Shown piece by piece: positions 30,472 through 42,268 of a stretch of 64,000 bases of DNA. Each line of letters begins with the position of its first letter. The first letter of the stretch is position 1. The notes beneath the pieces are model-generated. The model was not told the DNA's origin. It worked only from the letters and a program-made list of their open reading frames with translations, and did not search any database. The translations under genes and the position numbers were made by a program. The stretch is from an uncultured bacterium. Lineage in GTDB: Bacteria; Verrucomicrobiota; Kiritimatiellia; PWTM01. The stretch lies in NCBI GenBank assembly GCA_937139365.1, contig CAKZPT010000108.1, positions 1-64,000 on the forward strand. Direction: 5' to 3'.

Positions 30472-31163
30472 ATCGAGTACTGGAAATGCGCCAGGTCTGG
30501 AAGACCTATCCCGGTCCCGTCGGCGGCTCGCCGGTCGAGGTATTGCGCAGCGTCGACTGGGTCGTCGAGCCGGGCGAGCGGTCGGCCATCCTAGGGCCCT
30601 CCGGCTGCGGCAAAAGCACGCTGCTCAACCTCGCCGGCGCCCTTGACCGCCCGTCCGCCGGCGAGGTGGTCATCGCCGAGCGTAGCGCGGCCCGCCTCTC
30701 GGACGACGACCTCGCCCGGCTGCGTTGCGACCACGTCGGCTTCGTGTTTCAACAGCACCTTCTTCTGCCCCAGCTCACCACGCTGGAAAACGTGCTGTTG
30801 GCCGCGCTGGCCGAGCCCAGCGGCCGCGCCCCGGTCGACGAGGCCTGCGCCCTGCTCAAGCGCGTGGGGCTCGGCGACCACCTGCACCATCGGCCGGCCG
30901 AGCTCTCCGGAGGCGAGCGTCAGCGAGTCGCCGTCGCGCGCGCGTTGCTGCGACGACCGAAACTTCTGCTGGCCGACGAACTGACCGGATCGCTCGACGC
31001 CGCCTCGGCCGCCTCGCTCGCCGACCTGCTCGTCGGTCTGAACCGCGAATTCGGCATGGCGCTCGTCGTGGCCACGCATTCCACCGCGTTGGCCGCTCGG
31101 ATGCGGCGCCGATGGCGGATCGAGAACGGGTGCCTTGTCGAGGTCCCTGTCGAGCGCGAATGA
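30468..31163 (+). CDS. LolD/MacB-type ABC transporter ATP-binding protein
   Basis: GPSGCGKSTLLNLAGALDRPSAGEV; LSGGERQRVAVARALLRRPKLLLADELTGSLD; overlaps next gene start. Confidence 0.93.
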   Translation: MNRVLEMRQVWKTYPGPVGGSPVEVLRSVDWVVEPGERSAILGPSGCGKSTLLNLAGALDRPSAGEVVIAERSAARLSDDDLARLRCDHVGFVFQQHLLLPQLTTLENVLLAALAEPSGRAPVDEACALLKRVGLGDHLHHRPAELSGGERQRVAVARALLRRPKLLLADELTGSLDAASAASLADLLVGLNREFGMALVVATHSTALAARMRRRWRIENGCLVEVPVERE

Positions 31164-34100
31164 ACACGGCGCGCCTGATTGTGCGGAACCTGCGCCACCA
31201 CGCGCGCCGTCACTCGGCCGCGGCGGTCGGCGCCGTGTTGGCGACGGCCGTCATCACGGCCTCGCTGCTCGTCGGCGGATCCGTCCGGCGGAGCCTGACG
31301 CGGACCGTGGACCGGAGGCTGGGCCGCGTCGAATGGGCGGTGGAGGCGGGCGCTCGGCGATTCCGGGCCGACCTGGCCGACCGCGTACAGGCCGCGTTGG
31401 GGCGTCCGACGGCCGCCATCTGGATGGAACTGGCCGCGGTGTCGGTCCCCGAGATCGGCCGTCGCACTGGCCGCGTTCAGGCCCTCGGCGTGGACCGCCG
31501 TTTTTTTGCGATGGCCCCGCTCCGCCCAACCCCTTGCCGGAGCCGCCGGCCGACGACGACGTATGGGTGAACGACGCGCTGGCGCGTCGGCTCGAATTGC
31601 AACCCGGCGTGGAGATCGTGCTGCGGGTTCCCCGCGCCTCCGCGCTACCGCCGGATGTGCCCCTGGCGGCGGATTCCACCGCCTTCGTCTCCCGGCGGCT
31701 GCGCGTCGCCGCGATCGTGTCGGACGGCGCCTTCGGCCGGTTCGATCTACGGCTTGGGACCATCGTCCCGTACAACGTGTTTCTGTCGCGGGACGCGCTC
31801 GCGGCACTCGCCGGCCGCCCCGGTGCCGCCAACACCCTTCTCATCGCCACCGCGCTCGACGGTGTGCCGGATGCCGGCCGCGTCCGTCGAGCGATCGCAG
31901 AGGAGGCGGTTTTGGCCGACCACGAATTGGAGATCCGGACCCTTCCCGACGGCCGGCTCGAGCTCTGGACCCCTCGAGTATTTCTCGATCCTGCAGCCGT
32001 CGAGGCCGCCCGCGCCGCCGCCCCGAACGCCTTGGTGACACTGACCTACCTGGTCAACTCGATCGCGATCGGCAACCGCGATGTTCCGTACAGCTTTGTC
32101 GCGGGCCTCGAGGAACCGCCGGCGCCCGGAGCCGGCGATCCGGACGGCCTTGTGGTGCATGAGTGGACCGCCAAACATCTGGGCGGCGCTGCGGGCGATG
32201 CCGTCCGGCTGACTTACTCCGCACTCGACGCGACCGGCCGGTTGATCGAGACGTCGGCGGTGGTTCGGCTGCGTGCCGTGGTGCCGTTCGACGGATCGGC
32301 GAGGGATGCGACCCTGATGCCGGCGATCCCCGGCATCGCCGAGGCGGCCTCGTGCAGCGAATGGGAGGCGAGCCTTCCGCTCGACTTCTCAAGGATTCGT
32401 CCCGAGGACGAGGACTACTGGAACCGCTGGCGCGGCGCGCCGAAGGCGTTCGTGCCGCTGGCGCTGGCGCAGGCGTTGTGGAGCAACCGTTTCGGCACGG
32501 CTACGGCCGTGCGCTGGCCCGCAAGGACGGACGCGGAGGCGTTGCGGCGCGAACTTCGGGTGGCCCTGTCGCGTTGTCCGCCGCCATGGCGCGTGGCCGC
32601 GGTGCGGCAGGAGGGACTGAAGGCGGCCGGGGAGGGGACGGATCTGGGGGCCCTGTTTCTGGGGCTGGGGATGTTCGTCCTCGCCTCGGCGGCGCTGCTG
32701 ACGATTCTGGTGTTCGGGCTCGGCCTGCAGGCACGAGCGGGCGAGCTGGCGCTCCAGACGGCGCTGGGATTTACGCGGGCCCGCGTGCGGCGGCTGCTGC
32801 TGACCGAGGAGGCCGCCGTCGCGGCCACCGCAGCGGCGCCCGGTACAGCACTAGGATGCGCAGGCGCCGTCGCGCTGGTGGTGGCGCTGCGGACGGTTTG
32901 GCGGGGCGCGGTCGGCGGTGTCCCGCTGGACGTCACCGTGGGCGCGGCGCCGCTTCTGATCGGCGCGATCGCTGGATTTCTGTTGGCTGCCGGCACGATT
33001 TGGGGAGTGTTACGACGCCGACTGGGAGAGGCCGTCCGACAACCGCGCCGAGCGGCGGGGCCGTCGGGCCTCGCCGCGCCGATCGGCGCCGCCGCCGGAT
33101 GCGTGGCCGCCCTCTTGATGGCGGCCGCATCCCGTTCTGCGGGAAGCCCTGCCGGGCTCGGTCTGGCAGCCGGCGGCGTCGCATTGCTCGCCGGCGGTCT
33201 CGGATGGGCCGCGGCCCTTGCCCAGATCGAGCGGCGGACGGTTCGCGCTCCGCATCCCGCACCGTTCGGCGTGCAAAACTGGGGTCGCAACGCGCGGCAG
33301 ACGTTGGCAGCGATCCTGATGCCCGCCTTCGGCTGGTTCGTCGTCTTTGCCGTGGATGCCCATCGTCCTCGGATCCCCGATGTCGTCCGCCGGGACGGCC
33401 CGGCCGACGGATTTGCGCTGTTCGGAGAGTCCGCCGTTCCGTTGGCCCACGACCCGGCCGATCCGGCCGGCCGAGAGCGGTTGGGGCTCGACGGCCTTGA
33501 CGCACGGCTCCTCGCCCTGCGGCGGCACGAAGGCGCGGACGCCAGTTGCCTCAACCTCAACCGCGTTCAGCGCCCGCCTCTGTTGGGGGTGCCCAGCCGG
33601 CTGTTCGAGGAGACGGACGCCTTCGCCTGGGCCCGTCGGCCTGTGGGGCACGGCAGACCGTGGAGCGCCCTCCGTTGCGCGCCGGCGCCGGACGTCGTGC
33701 CTGCGGTCCTCGACGCCTCGGTGGCAACATGGGGGCTACGATGGAAGGTTGGCGATCGGGTCCCGATGATCGCCGAGGACGGCCGGCCGCTCGAACTCGA
33801 GGTCGTCGGCCTGCTGGCAGACTCGATCTTTCAGGGGCATGTGCTTCTCGACGAGGCCGCCTTGTTGCGGTGGTTTCCGTCGGCGGGCCGGCGGGTGCTG
33901 CTTGTGGAGGCGTCGCCGGAGCAGGTGGTCGCGGTGCGCGAACGACTGGAGCGGGTACTGTCCGACACCGGGCTGGAGCTGGAGACGACCGTGGAGCGGC
34001 TCGATCGTTTTCTCGAAGTCCAACGGACGTATCTGGACATTTTCCTATGGTTCGGAGCCCTGGGCCTCACGCTGGGGGCGGCGGGGTTCGGCGTGATCGC

Positions 34101-34395
34101 GCGGCGCAACCTGATCGAACGGCGTCCAGAACTGGCGATGCTGCGGGTGCTGGGATGGGATCGCCGCCGGCTGTGGTTCGGGCTCGCGGCGGAACACGCG
34201 GGGCTGGCGCTGGTGGGCCTGCTGACGGGGGCGCTTGCGGCGGCCATCGCGTTTCCGGGCGCGGCCGCATCGCTTCGGCCCGGCCCAGCAGGCGTGGCCG
34301 CCCTCGGTCTCCTGCTGGGCGGCTGGCTTGGGGTCAACCTGTCCGCCCGCTCGATCCTCCGTGGACCGCTGCTGGACGCACTGCGACAGGAGTGA
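31160..34395 (+). pseudogene. giant FtsX-type ABC transporter permease with one -1 frameshift near 31501-31545 (possibly a real frameshift product)
   Basis: N-terminus in frame of 31160 (MNTARLIVRNLRHHARRHSAAAVGAVLATAVITASLLVGGSVRRSL...GVDRRFF), remainder in ORF 31135..34395 (LPEPPADDDVWVNDALARRLELQPGVEIVLRV...). Confidence 0.8.
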
Positions 34396-34415
34396 GAGGG
34401 CGGACGGAGTTCGTT

Positions 34416-36278
34416 TTAGCGCCCGCGCAGCTCGATTCGGTCGAGTTCCATCGGGCCGGTCCACTCGATGCGGACCCGCGAAGCTTCGAAGGGAAGGTCT
34501 GCCGCGTATTCGTGCCAAACTCGACGACGCTGGCCGGCGGCGCCCCCGGGCGTCGGCGGCAGCGGCCGGTCGTTCCGTTTCAGCTCTGCTTCGTTCCATG
34601 GCACTCCGGCAGGAGCCGCGAGCAGCCGGAGGTCCCCGGCCGGCCCCGTCGGATCGGAAAAGGCGGTCATGCGCACACGCCCGACCCGGCCCGGGACATG
34701 GAGGACGACGAAATCGTTCGTCGTGCCGGCCAGACGGAAGAGATACTCGGCATATCGGCCGTTGTACTCGTTGACCACACGCAAGCCTGCGGATCGTTCC
34801 GCGAGACCGGAAACGTCGCGGCACTCCTCCACCCAGCAGCGACCGGTGATCTCGACGGGGCCGACGACGTTGGAGGGCGCCGACACGCCGCCGCGGTTGC
34901 GGGCGCGAACCCGGTAGAACCAGCGCTCTCTTGGCCGTACCTCGGTGTCGCTGAAGAGAGGGCGATAAGCCGCATCGGCATCGGAGACATCGGCGGCGAC
35001 GCAGGCCCAGGGGCCGTCCGGCGCCGGGGCGCGCTCGACATCGTAGCCCGACGCGCCCGCCGAACCGCGCCAGGAAAACATCGGCACGCCGTCGAACGGC
35101 AGCAGCTCCGGCGGATCGGGGACCGGCAGCGGCGGAACGGCGCGGCCCTCGATCCGAAAGGCCGCCTCGCGTTGCTAGCGCAGGATGCCGATCTACGCCT
35201 GCGTATCGGCGCTGGGAAAACCCGGCCAGTGATATGCCCAGACAGCCGGGAAGGCGAAGATGTGATGCCAGTAAAAGCCGCCTTCCTCGCGGTGGGAGTA
35301 CATGCTCCACAGCAGCGCGCCCGCGACGCCATCGGCCATCCACGCGTCGAGGATCTCCCGCAGTCGGGCCGGGGCGTTTTTGGGGGTGAAATTGCGGCCG
35401 TCCACGTAGGGGCCGAATTCGCCCACGAAGAACGGCCGCCGGCCGGCGATCGCCGCCAGCTCCCGACGGACCGCTTCGGTCCAGTCACCGCCGAGGCCGC
35501 CGTAGGTGGTGTAGTAGTGGCGCGTGAGCAGGTCGATGTTCCGATCGATGAGCGGCTCCGGACCGGGCAGGTGCCGCGTCTCGGCGACCAGGTGGTTCGG
35601 GTCCAGCTCCTTGATGTACGCCGCCATCCCGGAAAGCCACGCCGGCGGCGCGAAGTACATCTCGTTTCCGAATTGCCAGGCGAGAATCGCCTTGTCCTCT
35701 CGGTACGGCACGCCGGTGAGCGTGTTCGTGCGGCCGATGACGAAGCGCAGGGTTGCCCGGTAGTCGTCCGCAAGCTGCGGATCGGTGTAAAACTCGGCGC
35801 GCCGGCGGCCGCGGTGCGCGGCGTAGGTGCCGATGCCGCCGAGGAAGTCGCCCGCCTCGGCCGTCAGGCAGATGATCACGCGGACGCGGTACCGGTTGGC
35901 CAGCGCCAGAAGGCGGTCCAGCGTGACGAACGCCGACTCCTGAAACACGCCCGGCCCGAGCACGTAGTGCCACGACTGCGTGGGCTCCTCGGGCCCGCGC
36001 ATCGGCAGATTCCTGGGCCGCACGACGCGCAGGTTCATCTGGTCGAGCGTCTTGAAAGCGTCCTCCTGTTCCCAAGCCGAGGGCAGGCGCATTCGCTCCG
36101 GCAGGCGCAGCGTGAAGTCGTACGGCAACATTAGCCCCGACATGTTGGCGCCGATGAAACGGAATTCCCGGTCGCCGTCCCTCAGGCGGCCGGCTTCGCG
36201 GCGGACAAAGTGCTCGAACCCGGGCGCGGCGACGGCGGCGAGCGCGAGAACGAACCCGGCGGCGCGGCAGGTGGTCAT
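34416..36278 (-). pseudogene. secreted GH-A clan (GH5-like mannanase-type) enzyme; two in-frame TAG codons (35193-35195, 35175-35177) separate catalytic and C-terminal domains
   Basis: WQFGNEMYFAPPAW; PFFVGEFGPYVDGRNFTP; ORFs 36278..35193 and 35087..34416 are in the same frame: ...PSADTQA*IGILR*QREAAFRIEGRAVPPLPVPDPPELLPFDGVPMFSWRG. Confidence 0.8.
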
Positions 36279-39015
36279 GGCGACGGCTCGCGTTCGCCCC
36301 CGCCTTGGCCGCCCGCCGGCAGCGGCGAGAAACGCAGTCCGATCAAGTCCTCGCTGGCCGGTGGGCCGCGCAGGTCGAATTCAGCGTCGAGGCGGACGCC
36401 GCCGACGGAGGCGCGGGCGCGGTAGCGGCCGTGGAAATCGTACAGCGGCGCGCGCCCGTCGGTGTCCGTCGTCAATGTTGCGACGGTCGTCCACTCGTCG
36501 CGGATCAGCCGTTCCAACACGCGGTAGGCGGCCTTCGGGTGGAAGCGGTCGTCCACAAGCCCGCCGAGGGCCTCGTTCTCCCGCGGCACGGCGGTGCCGT
36601 CGCCGAGGTTCCACCAGGTGATCCCGCGCATCGCGGGGCTGGAAAACCAGAGCCGGTAGTGGTCCTCGACCACCTCCGCCTGCACGGAGTCACCGTCGTC
36701 GCCGGCGGAAGGAAACGTGATCTCGGTGATGAACAGAGGAAGCCGCTGACGGCCGAAGGCCTCGTACAGGTCGAGCAGGGCGGCTGGATCGTTGTGGGGC
36801 CCGACGAGGTGGGCGTCGAGCGCCTTCCGCCGGAAAAAGTGGAACTGCAGGCCGACGCCGCGGACCGGCAGGCCGCGCTTCCGTAGGCAGCGCACCTGGG
36901 CCAGGTAGCGGTTGCGATCAGCGGGCTCGAAATTCAGCTCGGTGACCTCGTTGATCATCAACAGGGCGTCGGGTGGCCAGCGCCGGCCGACCTCGCCGAA
37001 TGCCCAGGCCACATACTCAAGATCGGCGGTGTACAGGGGCCAGTTGGTCGGGCAGATTAACGACTCGTTGACGACGTCCCAGATCGGAATGCGGGAGGCC
37101 AACCGCTCCGAAATCTCGTCGAATCGTCGCAGGAACAACGCGCGCAGCTCCGCGGCGTCGGCGGGTAGCCAGGGGGGATTGTACGCATGCCAGAGCAACG
37201 GGTGCCCCTTGAGGGTCAGGCCGTTGGTCGCCGCCCAGGGCAAGAAGCGGCCTGGCGGAGGCCGCCGCCAAATGTCGGGCGCGGGATCCTCGTAGCGAGT
37301 GCGACCGCGCTCAGGCTCGGTGCCCTTCCAGTAGAACGGGACGGTGGCGAAGTTGAACAGTCGCAGGAAAGCGCTCTCGTACCGGCGGCTGAGTTCCGGC
37401 GTCGGGAGTTGGCCGAGGACGAACGCGTTGCACCCGAAGAGAAATTCGTGCGACGTCTGGCGAACCTCGACGGTCGCGCCCGCCAGCGGCCGGCCGTCGG
37501 GGCCCAGCGCACGCAGGGTTATCGTCCGCTGGCGGTGGCGGCGGATGCCCTCCTCGATGCGGCGGCGCACCTCCGGGTTGTTCCAGCGGGCACGGTGCGC
37601 GTCCATCGCGGCGGCGCCGGGACGAACCGTCGGGTCGATGGGCACGACCGCGCAATCGGCGATCAGCACGGGCGAGTCGCCGACCGGCAGGTCGCGGAAG
37701 CGCCAGCCGCGCTCGAGGCGCTCGGCGCAGTCGGAGGGGATAGACCTCACATCGCCGGTGCGCAGATCCACCCAGACCGGCTCGTCGAACTCCGCGGCGG
37801 GCAACGTCAGGCCCACCGGACGGGGGCGGTCGACTTCGCCCGGCGGCGCGTCGCCCAGCCACAGGGCGACAAGGTCGCGGCCGGCGGTTCGGTGGCGCGC
37901 AGCGACCACGCGCGGCCGGGCTGCCCCTTCGATCCGGACTGGACAATCCGCGAGGCGGTCCACCGAGCCGTCGAAGAGGGTCACCACCCGTTGCGCGGCG
38001 AAATACGCGGGCTTGGGACGAACGACGCGCCCTTCGTCGTCCGACCGCAACAAGCCCTTCGTGTTCCAACCGGTGGGGTAACGCAGCTCCATCAGCGTAA
38101 AGAGGTTGAACGGGATGTCGCGCGCGTAGTGGGCGAGCATCCGGCGCAGGTTCCACTTGGCTTGGGTGACCTCGCTCCACGGGCGGTGTCGGAGCGCGCC
38201 GAAGGTGTCCGAGGTGGACGGCGCCCCGGTCTCGCCTTGGATGGCGCGGGTCGTGCGGGGCATAGCGACGCAACAGTCCGGCGACGCGGTCGGCCAACGA
38301 GAGGTCGTCGGGGTTGGCCGGGTAGCCGTGAAACGTCACGGCGTCCAGAAGATGGGTCGCGCCCAGGTCGCGCAGGCGGGCGAGGAACGACTCGGCGAAC
38401 TTCGCGTCGTGGGCCAGCGCCAGTGCGCGGATGAACGCGTTCGTCTGTTCCTCGCGGACAATGGATGCTGTCCGGATGTGGAAGTCCGCGAAGACCTCGG
38501 GCGCAGGTCGGCGGCCGATGTCCGGTTCGTTCCAGATCTCCCAGTCGTGCACGCGGTCACGGAAGTGGCGGACGGTGGCGCGCACCCAGCGGTCCCACGC
38601 GGCGAGGGCCTCGGGGGAGACGGGGATGCCGCCGCCGAGGCCGGTGCCGCCGCCGGGGTAATTGGTGTTCCCATAGCTCAGAGCTCCAGCCACGGCCGGA
38701 CGCCCTGCGCCAGAGCGTCATTGACGATCTCGTCGAGCCAGGCGAAGTCGTACCGGCCGGGGACTTGCTCGCACTTGGCCCAGCCGGCCTGAAGACGGAC
38801 GTGTTTGGCGCCGAAGCGGCCGAGCCAGTCGCGGTCATTGCGATAGACGGCGTAGTCCTGGTCGAGCGTCTCGCAGCCGACGGACCATGGCGAGTCCGTG
38901 TTCTCGGTGGAGGTCCGCGGCCCCACCTGGCCGATCAACGGCCAGGGGGGGCGGCCGGGGCGGCCTCGCTGCCGAAGACCGCCAGCAGGAGAATCGGCAC
39001 GGCGGTGCAACGCAT
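36275..39015 (-). pseudogene. bimodular secreted glycoside hydrolase (N-terminal GH-A-like domain, C-terminal GH10 endoxylanase-like domain) split by three frameshifts
   Basis: Signal peptide MRCTAVPILLLAVFGSEAAPAAPP; TSTENTDSPWSVGCETLDQDYAVY; WEIWNEPDIGR; GH10: LTLKGHPLLWHAYNPPWLP, PIWDVVNESL, LFITEITFPSAGDDGD; pieces lie in successive different frames. Confidence 0.82.
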
Positions 39016-39126
39016 GGTGTCTTCCTTGTCACAGTCCGTCGGCCCGGTGTCATGGCCGATGCCCTGGGACGGCCGCGAGAAAACGCGCCGCATCCGACGT
39101 CAAACGCCGTGCCCCTTCCGCGCGTC

Positions 39127-39172
39127 TTCCAAGGATTGGAACGCGCCGCGGGGAGGCGTTCCAAGGGTTGGA
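39127..39172. promoter_or_regulatory. pair of near-identical palindromes TTCCAAGGATTGGAA / TTCCAAGGGTTGGA
   Basis: 39127-39141 and 39159-39172, 32 nt apart, upstream of the minus-strand GH gene (start 39015). Confidence 0.6.
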
Positions 39173-39193
39173 CACGTGCCGGGTTCGGGCCGG

Positions 39194-42100
39194 TCACGAG
39201 GCGGAGGGCCGGCGGCGCGTGACGGCAAGGTAGATCAGCGGCACCAGATACAAGGAGATGAGGCTGGCGAAGATCAGTCCGCCGAACACGCCGATGCCGC
39301 AGGCCGCCCGCACCTCGCTGCCCAGTCCGCGCCCGAATGCCATCGGCACCATGCCGAGCACGCTGGCCAGCGAGATCATCGCAATCGGCCGGAACTCCTC
39401 CGCCGCCGCCCTCAGGATCGCCTCGAACCGCGGCACGCCGTCGCGCCGGATCAGCACGTTGGCCGCGTCCACCACCAGGATCGCGTTGTTCACGACGATT
39501 CCGACGAGCATCACGCCCGCCAGCATGCCGAACACCGACAGGGACATTCCCGCCGCCGCGTATGCCAACACCAGCCCCATGAACCCCAGCGGGAGCGTCG
39601 TCAGGACTAGAAGCGGCTGCGTCCAGGATTCGAGCATCGCCGCCAGCAACAGGTACAGAAGCGCCACCGCCACCAGCAACGCCTCGGCGAAGTCCGCGCC
39701 GGCCTCCTGCATCATCTCGACCATGCCCGTGTACTCGATCCCGAAACCGGCCGGCAGCATTGGGCGGACCTCGCGGTCGAACGCCGCCCGGGCCTCCTCG
39801 AGCGAAACGCCCGGCGCCAGGTTGGCGAACACCTTCGCCACCGGCCGCTTGCCGGATCGCGTCAACTGAATCGGCGTGACCGACGGCTCCACCCGCGCCA
39901 CCGCCCCCAGCGGCACCGCCGCCCCGTCGGGCGTCGGCAACGCCGTCTCCGCGACCTGCTCAACCCCCGTCCGGCGTCGCATCCGGACGCGGATATCGTA
40001 GGCGCGATCGCCGGCCTTGAACGTGGAGATCGTCGTCCCCTCCAGCTGCGTGCGCAGCAGGAAACCCGCCGTCCGTTCCGTCAGGTCCATGTCGTTGAAC
40101 GCGGCGCGGTCAGGCCGCACCTGAAGCTCCGGCTTCCCGACGCGGACGGTGTGTTCGATGTCCCGCGCCAGACCCGTGGCCGCCAACCGTGCCGCGGCCC
40201 GCCGGGCCAGCTCGTCCAACGCCGCCCGGTCTGGGCCCCATAGGTTGACCTCGAAGGGCTTCGTCGCGCCGCCGACGGGCGAGACCACCAACACGGACGT
40301 TTCACAGGCCGGCTCGGCGGCGGCGACGTCGCGCAACGCCTGCCGCAGGTCCTCCAACGATTCCTGGCGTTCGGTCTTGGGAAGCGCCTGGACGACGATT
40401 TCGGCCAAATATGGCCCCTCCGACGCGCGGCCGAGTACGCCCTGGACCTTGCCGACGCGAACCAGGACGGTCCGCACCCACGGAAACCGACGGATTCGCC
40501 CGGCCAGCTCATGCGCCCGCCGCGCGGTGTCGTCCAGGTTGCGGTCCGTTGGGAACTCGAGCCGCACCGAAAACTCGCCGCGGTCCATTTCGGGCATGAA
40601 GTCCATCCCGAGCCGCGGGGCGACGATGCCACTCACGAGGACCAACGCCGCAGCGGTCGCCGCGATGACCGCGCCGCGCCATCGCGCCAGTCGGCGGAGG
40701 GAGCCGGCGTACGCCCGGCCCAGCCGCGCGACGCCGCGCTCGAAGGGCGCCAGCCCTGCGGCCAGCGCCGCCGTGATCCGCTCGAACCTCCCCAACCAAG
40801 CGGCGGCGAGGATCGGCGTCATCGTGAAGCTGACCCACAACGAAACCAGTGTCGCGGCGGCGATCGTCATCGCGAACGGCGCGAAGATCCGTCCGACGAT
40901 CGAGGCCATCATCGCGATCGGAACGAAGACGATCACGTTGGTCCCAGCGCTGGCGGCCACTGGGATGGCGACGTCGGCCGCGCCGCCCTCGACCGCCTCG
41001 CGCAGTCCACCGCCCTTTGCGCGCCGCGCCTCGATGCTCTCCAGCACGACGATGGAGTTGGTCACCAGCGTCCCGACCGACACCCCCAGCGCCAGCAGCG
41101 TCACGCTGTTCAGCGTGTCGCCCATCCACCGCATCGCCGCGAACGTGATCACGATCGAGGCCGGAAGGCTCAGAAACGAGATCGCCGCCAGCCGCCAGTC
41201 GGCCAGAAACAGCAGCAACAGCAACCCCGTTAGCGTCAGCCCCAGCCCGATGCTACCCCAGGCGTCTGCGACGGAGGCTTCGATGAACCGCCCGTCGTCG
41301 CGCACCCAGCGGAGGTCCGCGCCGCCGGGCAGTGCGGCGCGCAACTCCTCATAGACGCGTCGGGCACGCCGGATCACCTGAACGGCGTTGGCGTCGCTCC
41401 GCTTGATGATCTGGAGCGTGACGCACGGCTGGCCGTCGTGGAAGGTCACCGTGCGCGCCTCGCGAGAGGCCAGCCGCACCAGCGCCACGTCGCCCAGCCG
41501 TACGCGACGTCCGTCCCGGGCGATGAGCTCGAACGCCTCGACCTCCTCGACCGTCCGGGCCTCGGCGTCCATCGTCACCGCCCATTCCCGGTCCGCCTCG
41601 GACAGGTGACCGGCGGGGATCTTCAGGTTGCCCTCCGCCAGGCGCGCCAGCACCTGCGGCGCGGTCAAGCCGGCGGCGGCCAGGCGATCGGGATCGAGCT
41701 CGATGTCGAGCTCCCGGGTCGCGCCTCCGCTCAACTCCACGTTGGCCACGCCTGGGATGGCGGAGAACGCGTCCTTGACCTGCGTGTCGGCGAGCTCGTA
41801 GAGCTCGTCGAGCGGCCGGTCACCGGCCAGCGCCAGCGTGACGACCGGGATGGCATTGATGTCGAACTTCAGGATCGCCGGCGCCTCGGCCCCGTCCGGC
41901 AACTGGGCCCGGATCGCGTCCACCTTTTCGCGCACGTCCATGGCCGCCAGGTCCACGTCGCGGCCCAGATGGAACTCGATGACCGTCTGGCAGACGCCTT
42001 CCATGCAGATCGAGTCCAGGCGTTTTACGCCCTCGATCAGGCTGACGGCGTCCTCGATGCGGCGGGCCACCTCGGACTCGATCTCGCGAGGCGACGCGCC

Positions 42101-42256
42101 GGGGTAGGCCGTCACGACGGTGACGTAGGGTACGTCCACCGTCGGAATCAGGTCGAGGCCGAGCCGGCGATAGGCCAGCGCACCGAACAACAGAAAGACC
42201 GCCAGCAGCGCGGTCATGGCGACGGGCCGCCGGATGGAGAAGGAGGAAAGAAACAT
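39194..42256 (-). CDS. RND-family efflux transporter inner-membrane subunit (AcrB/MdtBC/CusA-like superfamily)
   Basis: SIRRPVAMTALLAVFLLFGALAYRRL; GASPREIESEVARRIEDAV; 1020 aa, duplicated TM halves. Confidence 0.95.
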   Translation of the reverse strand: MFLSSFSIRRPVAMTALLAVFLLFGALAYRRLGLDLIPTVDVPYVTVVTAYPGASPREIESEVARRIEDAVSLIEGVKRLDSICMEGVCQTVIEFHLGRDVDLAAMDVREKVDAIRAQLPDGAEAPAILKFDINAIPVVTLALAGDRPLDELYELADTQVKDAFSAIPGVANVELSGGATRELDIELDPDRLAAAGLTAPQVLARLAEGNLKIPAGHLSEADREWAVTMDAEARTVEEVEAFELIARDGRRVRLGDVALVRLASREARTVTFHDGQPCVTLQIIKRSDANAVQVIRRARRVYEELRAALPGGADLRWVRDDGRFIEASVADAWGSIGLGLTLTGLLLLLFLADWRLAAISFLSLPASIVITFAAMRWMGDTLNSVTLLALGVSVGTLVTNSIVVLESIEARRAKGGGLREAVEGGAADVAIPVAASAGTNVIVFVPIAMMASIVGRIFAPFAMTIAAATLVSLWVSFTMTPILAAAWLGRFERITAALAAGLAPFERGVARLGRAYAGSLRRLARWRGAVIAATAAALVLVSGIVAPRLGMDFMPEMDRGEFSVRLEFPTDRNLDDTARRAHELAGRIRRFPWVRTVLVRVGKVQGVLGRASEGPYLAEIVVQALPKTERQESLEDLRQALRDVAAAEPACETSVLVVSPVGGATKPFEVNLWGPDRAALDELARRAAARLAATGLARDIEHTVRVGKPELQVRPDRAAFNDMDLTERTAGFLLRTQLEGTTISTFKAGDRAYDIRVRMRRRTGVEQVAETALPTPDGAAVPLGAVARVEPSVTPIQLTRSGKRPVAKVFANLAPGVSLEEARAAFDREVRPMLPAGFGIEYTGMVEMMQEAGADFAEALLVAVALLYLLLAAMLESWTQPLLVLTTLPLGFMGLVLAYAAAGMSLSVFGMLAGVMLVGIVVNNAILVVDAANVLIRRDGVPRFEAILRAAAEEFRPIAMISLASVLGMVPMAFGRGLGSEVRAACGIGVFGGLIFASLISLYLVPLIYLAVTRRRPSAS

Positions 42257-42268
42257 GGCCCTCTCCCG

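Noticed and set aside
33546-36134. 862-aa plus-strand ORF across permease and GH genes
   Set aside because: Crosses two supported genes in the wrong frame or strand; Arg/Gly-rich translation
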